Shown: one piece after another, positions 1 through 7,789 of the stretch
Layout of the letters: every line of letters starts with the position of its first letter
How positions within the stretch are numbered: position 1 is the stretch's first letter
Source: Dyella_A sp049445995
GTDB lineage: Bacteria > Pseudomonadota > Gammaproteobacteria > Xanthomonadales > Rhodanobacteraceae
NCBI RefSeq assembly: GCF_049445995.1
Contig: NZ_JBMSDZ010000008.1
Span: 1-64,000, forward strand
Direction: 5' to 3'
Length of the DNA stretch: 64,000 nt
Program-made: the position numbers and the translations under genes
The notes under the pieces: generated by a model
The model's database searches: none
What the model saw: the letters and a program-made list of their open reading frames with translations, nothing else
What the model was told of the DNA's origin: nothing

Positions 1-98
1 TCTCGTTGGCGTTGTGGAATCAAGGGTTCGACCCGCTGCCAAAACGCGTCCGACACTTCCCAGGACGGAAGTCTGCTTCGCAATGCTGCCTTTGCCAT
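1..98 (-). CDS. IS5-family transposase, N-terminal fragment (continues beyond window)
   Basis: The minus-strand frame from ATG at 98-96 reads MAKAALRSRLPSWEVSDAFW and continues with QRVEPLIPQRQR to the window edge. The run 'W-E-V-S-D-A-F-W-x-R-V-E-P-L-I-P' is the usual N-terminus of IS5/IS1182-like transposases with the DUF4096 helix-turn-helix region. Only about 32 residues are present, so the DDE catalytic residues cannot be seen. A GGGAGA Shine-Dalgarno sequence lies 6 nt upstream, inside the 3' arm of a perfect hairpin (103-137). The family call is confident; whether the full gene is intact is unknown. Confidence 0.7.
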   Translation of the reverse strand, partial: MAKAALRSRLPSWEVSDAFWQRVEPLIPQRQR

Positions 99-102
99 CG
101 TC

Positions 103-137
103 GTTCTCCCATCGCGGACAAGCCGCGATGGGAGAAC
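103..137 (-). promoter_or_regulatory. Hairpin that sequesters the transposase ribosome binding site
   Basis: There is a perfect 15-bp inverted repeat: arms 103-117 and 123-137 with a 5-nt loop. On the minus strand the 3' arm ends GGGAGAAC four bases before the transposase ATG, so the Shine-Dalgarno sequence is base-paired in any transcript that covers the whole hairpin. Such structures are known in several IS elements, where they keep read-through transcripts from driving transposition. That role here is inferred from position. Confidence 0.6.
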
Positions 138-388
138 AGACTGTCCTATTATTTACGGATAAGCTCTTACTGTCGGCAACGCTGCGTGAAGCGGCATCAC
201 TGGAACCAGGCAGCCTGCAGGAAACCCGGGGCAATTCGATCGGCTGAGCCCAGTCCGCGACTGGAACAGGAAGCACCAGGTTCGGCGCGTTTGTTTGGTG
301 CTTTCCCGGTCGATTTTTTACTTGGCGGATTACTTGGCAGGTATTGGATGCGAACAGAAAATGACCGCCATCGGGTGGTGACGGCACG

Positions 389-1546
389 TCAACGAACCGA
401 GAGCACCTTCGGCACCACGCCGCGCGGCGCCTCGCTGAGCGCATGGATGATCTGCACCTCGCGTGCCCGGTACGGTGAGCCGTCCGGATGCAGCAGGTCA
501 TGGAACCAGATCGTCGGCGGCTCGAAGGTGTAGGGACGCTTCCACGAGTCCCACGGGAACCTGGTCTGCGACTTGCCGTCGACGAAGCCCCAATTGACCA
601 TGCCGATGTCGTCCCTCTTGCCGATCGGCAGGATGGTGTCGATGGTCGAGCCGGCGCCGCGCGCCATGTACTCGGTGCAGATCATCGGGCGACCCCATGG
701 CCTGAGCTGTTTGACCCGCGCCTCGAATTCTTCCGGCCAGCCGTAGTTGTGAAAACTGATGATGTCCGATTGCTCCAGTTGGGTCTTCTCGATCGCATTG
801 AGCCTTGCGTCCGGGCTCCAGTCGTCGTCGTGCCACACGCCGCTGGTCAGCGGTTGCAGCGGGTGCGCGCTGCGTGCCCAGGCGAACACCTGCGGCAGCA
901 GTTCGGCGACGCGCTGGAACTTGTCCCGCGGCTCCTCGGCGTCGTAGTCGCCCCCGCCCGGATTGTCCGGCTCGTTCCACACGTCCCAGGCCAGGATGCG
1001 GTTGTCCTTGGCGAAGTGCCCGACGATATCCTTCACGTAGGCTTCGAAGCGCGGATACTGGTCCGGATCGTCCATCGCCACGCCCGGCGACTGCACCCAG
1101 CCGGAGTTGTGCACGCCGGGGATCGGCGGGTGCTGCGGGCCGAGTTTCGGTTGCGGGTCCCAGCAGGAGTCGAACAGCACGAAGATCGGCTTGATGTGAT
1201 GCTTCGCGGCGATCGTGAGGAAGGTGTCGATGCGCTGCTTGAAGCCTTGGGCATCCTGTTTCCACAACAGGTCGTGCAGGAACACGCGCATGGTGGTCAT
1301 GCCCATCTTTTGCGCCCAGCCCAGTTCCTTGTCGATGCGTGCCGGATCGAAGGTGTCCGCCTGCCACATCTCCAGCTCGTTGATGGCATTGGCCGGCAGG
1401 TAGTTGCTGCCGACCGGCCAGGCCTGCTTCGCGTACCAGACGGCCGCCTGCCGCTTCGACCAGCGGGCGCTATCGGCGGCATGCGCCGGGGCGAGGCTGA
1501 ACGCTGCGGCGATGACGAAAGCCAGCCCGATCACGGTGTGCTTCAT
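389..1546 (-). CDS. Secreted GH5-like glycoside hydrolase (cellulase-family)
   Basis: This encodes a 385-residue protein with a signal peptide (residues 1-23, cleavage after AHA) and a single TIM-barrel hydrolase domain of the GH-A clan. The acid/base motif WNEP is at 190-193 (Glu192). A probable nucleophile glutamate sits in ICTEYMAR (Glu292), near the strand-7 position expected for the clan. The start at 1546 is chosen because AGGGAGG lies just upstream and the signal peptide follows directly; the frame is open further upstream but with no plausible start. The gene lies 49 nt downstream of the aldose 1-epimerase on the same strand, so the two probably form one transcript for extracytoplasmic sugar use. 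Substrate (xylan, glucan or mannan) cannot be read from the sequence. Confidence 0.8.
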   Translation of the reverse strand: MKHTVIGLAFVIAAAFSLAPAHAADSARWSKRQAAVWYAKQAWPVGSNYLPANAINELEMWQADTFDPARIDKELGWAQKMGMTTMRVFLHDLLWKQDAQGFKQRIDTFLTIAAKHHIKPIFVLFDSCWDPQPKLGPQHPPIPGVHNSGWVQSPGVAMDDPDQYPRFEAYVKDIVGHFAKDNRILAWDVWNEPDNPGGGDYDAEEPRDKFQRVAELLPQVFAWARSAHPLQPLTSGVWHDDDWSPDARLNAIEKTQLEQSDIISFHNYGWPEEFEARVKQLRPWGRPMICTEYMARGAGSTIDTILPIGKRDDIGMVNWGFVDGKSQTRFPWDSWKRPYTFEPPTIWFHDLLHPDGSPYRAREVQIIHALSEAPRGVVPKVLSVR

Positions 1547-1595
1547 GGAGCCTCCCTGGTTGGCTGGCCCGTACGACCAACGCACGGGCATCGGA

Positions 1596-2741
1596 TCAGT
1601 GTGCGGCGCCTTCCACCGAAAAGCGGTAGACGATGCGGTTGTCGTAAGTCTGCCCCGGATCGAGCCGGGCGGAGCCGAAGTCCGGCTGGTTCGGGGTATC
1701 CGGGAAGATCTGCGGCTCCAGCACGAAGGCATCGCCCTGCCGGTAGATGCGACCGGACTTGCCGACGCTGGTGCCGTCAAGGAAGTTGCCCGAGTAGAAC
1801 TGCAGGCCCGGCTGCGCCGAATACAGGCTCAGCACGCGGCCGCTGTGCGGGTCTGCCACGCGCGCGACCAGGCGCGCCTTCCCGGCCTTGTGCCGGCTGA
1901 TCACCCAGTTCATGTCGTAGCCGCGGCCCTGCAGCAGCTGGGGTTCCTTGCCGTCGCGGATGTCACGGCCGATCGGCTTGCCCCGGCGGAAGTCGTAGTC
2001 GGTGCCGGCCACGGCGCGGAACTCGCCGGTCGGGATCAGCGTGGCATCGACCGGAGTGAAGTGGTCGGCCGGGATCGTCAGCACGTCGTCCAGCACGCTC
2101 CCCGAGCCTTCGCTACCGAGGTTCCAGTAGGTGTGGTTGCTGATGTTGACGATGGTCGGCGCGTCGGTGGTCGCGTGGTAGTCGATGGTCAGCCGGTTGC
2201 GGTCGTCGAACGTGTAGGTGGCATCCACCGTCAACGTGCCGGGGTAGCCCTGGTCGCCGTCCGGGCTGACGTAGCGCATGGTGACGCTGGGCGCCGCCCC
2301 CCCGGTCACTCGGGTGATCGTCCAGAGCACCTTGTCAAAGCCCTTGCTGCCGCCGTGCAGCGAGTTCGGGCCATCGTTGGTCGGCAACTGGTAGGACTTG
2401 CCGTCCAGCGTGAACCGACCCTTGGCAATGCGGTTGGCGAAGCGGCCGACGGTGGCGCCGAAATACTGCGGCTTGGTGATGTAGGTGGCCGCGTCCGGAT
2501 AGCCGAGCACCACGTCGGCCATCGCACCGTGCCGATCCGGCAGGGTCAGCGACTGCACACTGGCGCCCAGGGTGATGATGCGGGCGGCGGCGCCATGGTT
2601 GTTGCGCAGCGTGACCGCTTCCACCGTGCTGCCGTCGGGCAGTCTGCCGAACGGGGCGCGGCTGGCATCGCCGGCATGGGCGGCTGGCGCAAGCGCGATC
2701 AGGACCAGCCAAAGAGCCTTGCTGCGGAGGGCATGGGTCAT
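1596..2741 (-). CDS. galM: Secreted aldose 1-epimerase (mutarotase)
   Basis: A 381-residue galactose mutarotase-like protein that interconverts alpha and beta anomers of aldoses. It carries a signal peptide (hydrophobic LWLVLIALAPAAHA), so it acts in the periplasm or outside, unlike the classical cytoplasmic GalM. Family landmarks are NNHGAAARIITLGA near the N-terminus, the GRFANRI segment, the catalytic-histidine motif NHTYWNL and the catalytic-glutamate region LEPQIFPD(T)PNQPDF. The start at 2741 gives a clean signal peptide and has an AGG a few bases upstream; an in-frame ATG at 2798 would only add an unlikely extension. It is the promoter-proximal gene of the pair with the GH5-like hydrolase downstream. 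Confidence 0.88.
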   Translation of the reverse strand: MTHALRSKALWLVLIALAPAAHAGDASRAPFGRLPDGSTVEAVTLRNNHGAAARIITLGASVQSLTLPDRHGAMADVVLGYPDAATYITKPQYFGATVGRFANRIAKGRFTLDGKSYQLPTNDGPNSLHGGSKGFDKVLWTITRVTGGAAPSVTMRYVSPDGDQGYPGTLTVDATYTFDDRNRLTIDYHATTDAPTIVNISNHTYWNLGSEGSGSVLDDVLTIPADHFTPVDATLIPTGEFRAVAGTDYDFRRGKPIGRDIRDGKEPQLLQGRGYDMNWVISRHKAGKARLVARVADPHSGRVLSLYSAQPGLQFYSGNFLDGTSVGKSGRIYRQGDAFVLEPQIFPDTPNQPDFGSARLDPGQTYDNRIVYRFSVEGAAH

Positions 2742-2784
2742 GTCGAACCTGCTCACGGGTCGTGCGCGCTCGGCGCGGGGGAGC

Positions 2785-2820
2785 CGTAACGAAATCATAT
2801 AATACTACATATATCAAGTC
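2785..2820 (-). promoter_or_regulatory. AT-rich probable promoter/operator of the galM-GH5 pair
   Basis: A strikingly AT-rich patch (on the minus strand TTGATATATGTAGTATTATA, then TGATTTC) sits 45-80 bp upstream of the epimerase start in otherwise very GC-rich DNA. It contains -10-like hexamers (TATGAT at 2799-2794), but no -35 at proper spacing is obvious. It may include a regulator operator. Exact boxes are not assigned. Confidence 0.35.
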
Positions 2821-3591
2821 CGTCCTGCTGCACATGCACTGATCGATGCAGCCAGTCTCGTGCGTAACGGCACGGGAGAGGCCGCTGGCATGTCGCTGCC
2901 TGTGACGGCTTGGCCGATTCGGCTGGCATCAGTCTGCGTCGCGGCGGGGCCGGTTGCGTATGGCAAGAGAGCGGCGCCCGATCATGGATCGTGCCACTCC
3001 GGCGGGGATGCATGCATGCGGTCGTTCCGGACGGAGCGGGATATCGGCGTAGGCGTAGCGCGTCCGCCTCCGGCGGGAAAAAGTCCGGTGACCGCGTCAG
3101 GGGTTGCAGACGGCGCAGTGCGCGGGTCGTCCGGACCGTCGTCGCGCGGCCGCCGTCCGAGATGGTCGCAGCCGGCGCAGCGATGCCCGTCGGCCAGCAC
3201 CTGTGCGCACCGTACCCGCCGCAGGGTCGGCCGGGCAGGCGGGCGGTGACCACGAAGCCCGGCGCGCGCACCCCGGCCTGTTTCGCCAGCACGCGCTCGA
3301 TCGCCCCGGCGTGGGCGCACCGCGTCGGCGTGACGCGCGCGCCTTCGGTGGTGGCGATCCGCTGCGCCGCCTCGGCAAAGGGCAGGTCGGTGAGGAGTGC
3401 GCGAGGAGCTGGCCAACGACAGCCAGGTCGAGCTGGCGCAACTGCCCGAGCTCAGCGAGACGTTTTTCGCGGTGATCCTGAGCCGCCGCTTTCCCACTCC
3501 GCTCACGCGCGAACTGATCGACTCGTTCTCGCCCGTGCTGCACAGGGCCGGTTGGGTGCGACTGCGCGCCATCGATGTCGCGCAACGCAAA
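2821..3591. other. About 770 bases without a convincing gene; possible regulator relic
   Basis: Several frames are open on both strands through high GC, but none shows a signal peptide, recognised domain or good ribosome binding site. The only suggestive piece is the plus-strand frame 3397-3600, which reads ELAQLPELSETFFAVILSRR and then FPTPLTRELIDSF. This resembles the end of a LysR-type effector domain; no matching N-terminus is seen upstream in any frame, so it is at best a relic. Nothing else was identified. Confidence 0.3.
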
Positions 3592-3617
3592 GGGGCGGCA
3601 TCTTTCGATGCCGCCCC
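3592..3617 (-). terminator. Rho-independent-type terminator after the DUF1328 gene
   Basis: A perfect 11-bp stem GGGGCGGCATC/GATGCCGCCCC with a 4-nt loop (GAAA when read on the minus strand) lies 28 nt beyond the stop of the DUF1328 gene. It is followed on that strand by CCCCTTTGCGTTG, a weak T-rich tract. Confidence 0.6.
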
Positions 3618-3644
3618 GGTAACCATCGTGAGTCGGTCGATACG

Positions 3645-3818
3645 CTACACGCGCGGACCGCGACGGAAGCCGCCGAAGATCAGCGACAGCACGAACAGCA
3701 CCAGGAACACCACGAACAGGATCTTGGCGATGCTGGCGGCGCCGGCGGCGATGCCGGTGAAGCCGAACACCGCGGCGATCAGGGCGATGACGAGAAACAC
3801 GATGGCGTAATGAAGCAT
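3645..3818 (-). CDS. DUF1328 family small membrane protein
   Basis: A 57-residue protein starting MLHYAIVFLVIALIAAVFGF. Two hydrophobic helices are separated by a small Gly/Ala-rich turn (TGIAAGAASIAK), and the end is basic (FRRGPRV), which would place it in the inner membrane. This is the DUF1328/YtjA pattern, often induced under stress; molecular function is unknown. An AGGAGA Shine-Dalgarno sequence lies 6-7 nt upstream of the ATG. It sits 62 nt downstream of a CsbD-like gene on the same strand, a common pairing of small stress-response genes. Confidence 0.85.
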   Translation of the reverse strand: MLHYAIVFLVIALIAAVFGFTGIAAGAASIAKILFVVFLVLFVLSLIFGGFRRGPRV

Positions 3819-3880
3819 GGGATTGTCTCCTGGGTGGATGACCGCGCCGCGCCGCGGTGGCGGCGCGCGCTTCGTGCCGA

Positions 3881-4084
3881 TCAGTGGCGCAGCGTCTGCT
3901 GGAATTCGCGGACCTGTTTTTCCGCCTCGTCACGGGCGATGCCGTAACGCTCCTGCACCTTGCCGGCGAGGTACTCGGCGCTGCCCTCGGCGACGGTGAG
4001 ATCGTTGTCGGTGAGCTTGCCCCACTTGTGCCTGATGCTGCCGCCGAGCTGCTTCCACCGACCCTTGATGGTGTCCTCGTTCAT
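3881..4084 (-). CDS. CsbD-family stress response protein
   Basis: A 67-residue, highly charged protein starting MNEDTIKGRWKQLGGSIRHK. This is the canonical CsbD opening (IKGxWKQLxGxIKxxWGKLTDDDL), and the length is normal for the family. CsbD proteins accumulate under general stress, in E. coli (YjbJ) and in Bacillus under SigB control; the biochemical role is unknown. The next gene on the strand encodes a DUF1328 membrane peptide, and a terminator follows, so the two probably share a transcript. Confidence 0.88.
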   Translation of the reverse strand: MNEDTIKGRWKQLGGSIRHKWGKLTDNDLTVAEGSAEYLAGKVQERYGIARDEAEKQVREFQQTLRH

Positions 4085-4968
4085 GGCGATGTCCTCGTTG
4101 CTTGGGAAAGGCGGCGAAGCGGTGTCGCCTCGTCCGTCATCGATTGCAGCGGGCGCGGCGTGAAGGGGGCGTGCGTCGGCGAAGGCCGCCGCAGCGGGGG
4201 TTCACGCTGGTGCAGCGGACAGTCACGGGGTCTTCGCGCGGTGTGCACGCTGCGAGCCGGGATGTGCGTGGTTCCGAGGGGTGCGCAGGTGGGAGCGTGG
4301 GCATGGCGCCGGCGCCTTCGCCTTCGCGGCGATGAGCAAGGTGATGGATACCATGGCTCCCTCTCCCCCACGGCTTGGCCATGGAGGAGAGGATTGGGGT
4401 GAGGGGCTTTGCCCGGCCCGGATTGCCTGCCAGCAAGAGCGCCCCCTCACCCAACCCTCTCCCCCGAGCGATGCTCGGGGGAGAGGGCTGAAGCGGTGCG
4501 GCAGCTTGATCGCAGACTCGTCCTCGCGACGATAGGCAAGGCGACGGAGAAGCTGCTGGAGCCATGACTCCCTCTCCCCATGGCTTGGGCATGGGGGAGA
4601 GGGCTGAAGCGGTGCGGCAGCTTCATCGCAGATTCGTCGCGGCCGCAGGCAAGGTGATGGAGAAACTGCTCGAGCCATGACTCCCTCTCCCCCATGGCGT
4701 TGCCATGGGGGAGAGGGCTGGGGTGAGGGGGGGCTTTGGATGCCGCAGGTTCCCGGGCGTGGTGGTTGTCGCCGAAAGTGAACAGCCTCTCTCTCCCCCG
4801 AACGATGAAGCTGTTCGGGGGAGAGGGAGCAAGGCGCGGGTATCGGGGTGGCGTGGTGTTCGCAGGGCGATCGGCCGGACGGCCGCGCCGCGCATGCGCC
4901 GGCCGCCTGTCATGGCAAAAAAAGCGCCACCGGGGCCACCTCGCGGGGTGCGGCGATCGGTCGGTGGA
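4085..4968. other. Intergenic stretch dominated by palindromic repeats
   Basis: No gene is supported between the CsbD gene and the lipoprotein gene. The left part (4085-4330) is featureless high-GC DNA, the middle is the palindrome cluster, and 4831-4968 shows nothing recognisable. Both flanking genes are on the minus strand, so the stretch lies upstream of csbD and downstream of its right-hand neighbour; promoter motifs for csbD were not clear. Confidence 0.6.
4330..4830. repeat. Cluster of five CCCTCTCCCC palindromes with a ~115-bp tandem unit
   Basis: Five palindromes share the arm CCCTCTCCCC. Two are perfect hairpins: 4455-4469/4473-4487 (15 bp, 3-nt loop) and 4683-4698/4702-4717 (16 bp, 3-nt loop). 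Others are at 4359-4392, 4570-4603 and 4791-4825 (13-bp perfect stem). The hairpins at about 4480, 4600 and 4715 are connected by near-identical spacers (GGCTGAAGCGGTGCGGCAGC and onward), giving a tandem unit of about 115 bp; part of an extra unit lies at 4333-4366. Loop sequences differ while stems are conserved, as in REP/BIME elements. Open frames through the array are artefacts of the repeat. Confidence 0.85.
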
Positions 4969-5580
4969 TCAGCTGGACGACTTCACCTCGAACGAGCGGG
5001 TCGACACCGGCTTGCCGTCGAGCGCGATCTCCACGGTGTACTTGCCCTCGGGCCAGGCGTTCGGATTCTGGATCTTGAACGTGGTGACGGCCGGGCCGGT
5101 GGTGGCGATGGACTGGCTGATCGCGCTGACCAACTGGCCCTTGCCCTCGTCGTAGCGCCAGCGCGCGCTGAGCGTGGCGCCGTCGGTGCGGCCGCTGGTT
5201 TCGACGCTGGCGTAGATCGCCTTCTGGGTCGCGGCGATGGTGTCCTTGGGCCGGCTCACGGTGTGCGCGGCGGTGACGGCATCCCCGACCACCACCTTGC
5301 TCACGGCGAACGCATCGCCGGCCGCCGGTGTGGCGCCGGCGGTGGTGCTGGCCGGGGCCGGCGCGGTGCCGGCGGGCATTGCCGGCGTGGCGGCGGTGCC
5401 GGCGGGCGCGGGTGCGGTGCTGGCCGGTGCCGGGGGCATCGCCGGCGCGGTGGGCGTGGTGGTGGTGCTGGCCGGGGCCGGCGTGTCGTTGCTGGCGTCG
5501 TGCTTGCCGCAGGCGCTGAGCATCAGCAGGCCGCTGGCGGCGAGGCTGCACAGGAGAAGGGGGCGAGCGGACGTTTTCAT
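4969..5580 (-). CDS. Lipoprotein with Pro/Ala/Thr-rich linker, unknown function
   Basis: A 203-residue predicted lipoprotein. The signal peptide ends in lipobox LSAC, then comes a low-complexity Ala/Pro/Thr spacer of about 60 residues (repeats of PAPAST and TPAM). The C-terminal domain of about 110 residues begins DAFAVSKVVVG and ends in a beta-rich segment, GKYTVEIALDGKPVSTRSFEV, resembling an Ig-like fold. The spacer probably lets the domain reach away from the membrane. The start at 5580 puts the signal sequence at the N-terminus; an upstream in-frame ATG would bury it. Function is not recognised. The repetitive linker DNA is prone to length variation. Confidence 0.72.
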   Translation of the reverse strand: MKTSARPLLLCSLAASGLLMLSACGKHDASNDTPAPASTTTTPTAPAMPPAPASTAPAPAGTAATPAMPAGTAPAPASTTAGATPAAGDAFAVSKVVVGDAVTAAHTVSRPKDTIAATQKAIYASVETSGRTDGATLSARWRYDEGKGQLVSAISQSIATTGPAVTTFKIQNPNAWPEGKYTVEIALDGKPVSTRSFEVKSSS

Positions 5581-5740
5581 GGGGAATCTTCCGTCTTCAG
5601 CAGGGAGGGGGACAACGCCGTCCGTGGCCCCGGCGACGCGCAACGCGCCGCCGGGGTTGAGAGGCTATTCCTGACCGGCTGAAGCCCTGATTACCATCAC
5701 GGCGCACCGTTCACATCACGGTGAGGTGCCCGGCGTCCGA

Positions 5741-6562
5741 TTACTGGCGCGCGCCGCGCAGGTTCACCGGCGTCGCCGGCGTGCTGCTGCGGTACGGATT
5801 GATGTCCAGCCCGCCGCGCCGCGTGTAGCGGGCGTACACGCTCAGCTGCGCGGGCGCGCAGCGCGCCATCAGGTCGACATAGATGCGCTCCACGCACTGC
5901 TCGTGGAATTCGTTGTGCGTGCGGAACGAGACGAGGTAGCGCAGCAGGCCCTCGCGATCGATCGGCCGGCCGCGGTAGCGGATCTGCACGCTGCCCCAGT
6001 CCGGCTGTCCGGTCACCGGGCAGTTTGAGCGCAGCAGGTCGGACACCAGCGTTTCGTCGATGACGTCGGCGTCGTGCGTGCGCAGGTAGTCGGCCTTGGG
6101 CGGGCCGTAGTCGTCGATGTCCAGCGGCTGGTCGTCGATGGAGGCGCCGCCCAGGTCGCGCAATGCATGGATCACGGCCGACGGCACGCTCAGCTCCACC
6201 TTCACCGCGGCGCCGGCGGCGGCGGAGAGATCGCGTTCCAGCAGGGTGATCAGCGTGGCGGTGTCGACCATGCGCTCCTGCGCGAAGCCGTTGAGGTAGA
6301 GCTTGAACGACTTGGACTCGATGATGTTCGGCGAGCTCGCCGGCACGCGGATCTCCACCAGCGCCACCATCGGCTTGCCGCGCGCGTCCAGCCACGAGAA
6401 CTCGTAGGCGTTCCACACGTCCACGCCGTGGAACGGCAGCGGCGTGGCCACGCCGATCTCCGCGCGCTTGGCCGCGCGCGGAATCGGAAACAGCAGCGCG
6501 GGATCGTAGCGATCGGCGTAGACGGTGGTCTTGCCGAGCAGGGAGTCGTCGGGGGTGTTCAT
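5741..6562 (-). CDS. queF: NADPH-dependent 7-cyano-7-deazaguanine reductase QueF
   Basis: A 273-residue bimodular QueF that reduces preQ0 to preQ1 in queuosine biosynthesis. The QueF motif ESKSFKLYLNGF is in the N-terminal half. The catalytic cysteine is in RSNCPVTGQPDWG, with the conserved Asp seven residues on, and the C-terminal T-fold segment includes FRTHNEFHEQCVERI. Length and layout match the E. coli-type long form. The start at 6562 (MNTPDDSLLG) matches the family's usual N-terminus; an ATG at 6586 would add eight residues, and neither start has a strong Shine-Dalgarno sequence. No other queuosine gene is adjacent. Confidence 0.93.
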   Translation of the reverse strand: MNTPDDSLLGKTTVYADRYDPALLFPIPRAAKRAEIGVATPLPFHGVDVWNAYEFSWLDARGKPMVALVEIRVPASSPNIIESKSFKLYLNGFAQERMVDTATLITLLERDLSAAAGAAVKVELSVPSAVIHALRDLGGASIDDQPLDIDDYGPPKADYLRTHDADVIDETLVSDLLRSNCPVTGQPDWGSVQIRYRGRPIDREGLLRYLVSFRTHNEFHEQCVERIYVDLMARCAPAQLSVYARYTRRGGLDINPYRSSTPATPVNLRGARQ

Positions 6563-6668
6563 GCGCAAAGTGTAGCGGGCGGCCATCGCCGGGCTGCGAC
6601 GCGGGTCGCGCCCACGGCGTCGCGCCCCGCCCCCGATGCGCGGCGAGCGGGACGCGGCAGCGGCGCGA

Positions 6669-7661
6669 TCAGGCGTTGACCGAAGCCATCATCGCCTCGG
6701 GGTAGCGCGTGCCGGCGGCCGCGTCGGGCGGAAATACGTCGTTGACCTCGGCCAGCTCGGCGGCGCTCAGGCTCACCTGCAGCGCGTTGAGGTTCTCGTC
6801 CAGCCGCGCGCGACGCTTGGTGCCGGGGATCGGCACGATGTCCTGGCCCTGCGCCAGCACCCAGGCCAGCGCCAGTTGCGCGGGCGTGCAGCCCTTGCGG
6901 TTGGCCAGCACCTGCACCTGTTCGACCAGCGCCAGGTTGCGGGCGAAGTTGTCGCCCTGGAAACGCGGGCTGTGGCGGCGGTAGTCGTCCTCGGCGAAAT
7001 CCTCCGGCCGGGTGATCGCGCCGGTGAGGAAGCCGCGACCCAGCGGTGAGTACGCCACCAGCGCCACGCCCAGACGGCGGCAGGCGTCGAGCATGCCGTT
7101 GGTTTCCGGGTCGCGCGTCCACAGCGAGTACTCACTCTGCAGCGCGGCGATCGGGTGCACCTTGCAGGCGCGCTCCAGCGTGGCGCCGGAGGCTTCGGAC
7201 AGGCCCAGATAACGCACCTTGCCGGCCTGTACCAGCTCGGCCATCGCGCCCACGGTCTCCTCGATCGCCACGGCCGGATCCACGCGGTGCTGGTAGTACA
7301 GGTCGATCGTCTCCACGCCGAGGCGCTTCAGGCTGGCGTCGCAGGCGGCGCGCACGTACTCCGGGCGGCCGCTGATGCCGCGCACGGTGGGGTCGCCGGG
7401 GTCGCGCACGATGCCGAACTTGGTGGCCAGGAACGCCTCGTCGCGACGCCCCCTGATCGCCTGGCCCACCAGCACCTCGTTGGTGTGCGGGCCGTACATG
7501 TCGGCGGTGTCGAGCAGGGTGACGCCGCGATCGAGCGCGTGCTGGATGGTGGCGATCGACTCGGCGTCGTTGCGACCGCCGTAGAAATCGCTCATGCCCA
7601 TGCAGCCGAGGCCGAGGGCGGAAACCTGCGGGCCGTGGCGGCCGAGCGTGCGCATCTGCAT
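6669..7661 (-). CDS. Aldo/keto reductase
   Basis: A 330-residue NADP(H)-dependent oxidoreductase of the aldo/keto reductase superfamily, cytoplasmic. The tetrad regions are visible: LLDTADMYGPHTNEVL (Asp and Tyr), ATKFG (Lys) and YYQHRVDP (His). The C-terminal cofactor loop IPGTKRRARLDENLNAL matches the AKR8/AKR13-type phosphate-binding segment. The start at 7661 has AGGAG 8 nt upstream. It is divergent from a broken LysR-type regulator gene that probably once controlled it. The natural substrate is unknown. Confidence 0.88.
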   Translation of the reverse strand: MQMRTLGRHGPQVSALGLGCMGMSDFYGGRNDAESIATIQHALDRGVTLLDTADMYGPHTNEVLVGQAIRGRRDEAFLATKFGIVRDPGDPTVRGISGRPEYVRAACDASLKRLGVETIDLYYQHRVDPAVAIEETVGAMAELVQAGKVRYLGLSEASGATLERACKVHPIAALQSEYSLWTRDPETNGMLDACRRLGVALVAYSPLGRGFLTGAITRPEDFAEDDYRRHSPRFQGDNFARNLALVEQVQVLANRKGCTPAQLALAWVLAQGQDIVPIPGTKRRARLDENLNALQVSLSAAELAEVNDVFPPDAAAGTRYPEAMMASVNA

Positions 7662-7789
7662 GGGTGTGCTCCTGGTGCGGTGGGGAGGGGAGGCGCTTTC
7701 GACGCCCAACGGCCGGTCATTCTGCGCGCCGGTCGGTGATGGATAAATGATCAATAATGGGCAACACCATTCCATGGAAATAAACAATC

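Larger units (their letters stand above)
1..166 (-). mobile_element. IS5-family insertion sequence, 5' end only (cut by window edge)
   Basis: This is one end of an insertion sequence that continues beyond the window start. On the minus strand it holds an apparent terminus beginning GAGCTTATCC near 166, a leader, a strong hairpin and the first codons of an IS5-type transposase. The triplet outside the end (TTA at 167-169) would fit the TNA target duplication of the IS427 group. The other end is not visible, so the duplication cannot be confirmed. The end point is inferred from the terminal motif only. Confidence 0.65.

Noticed and set aside
2910..3947. A 345-codon plus-strand frame before and over the DUF1328/CsbD genes
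   Set aside because: It is antisense to two well-recognised small genes and is Arg/Gly/Ala-rich with no domain.
4455..4717. Regularly spaced palindromes (about 115 bp apart) that might be a CRISPR array
   Set aside because: The similar part includes the spacers, repeats are far too long and vary in the loop, and no cas gene is present.
4137..4913. Open frames of 75-150 codons through the palindrome cluster
   Set aside because: They simply translate the repeat unit and contain its periodicity; no start signals or conserved residues.
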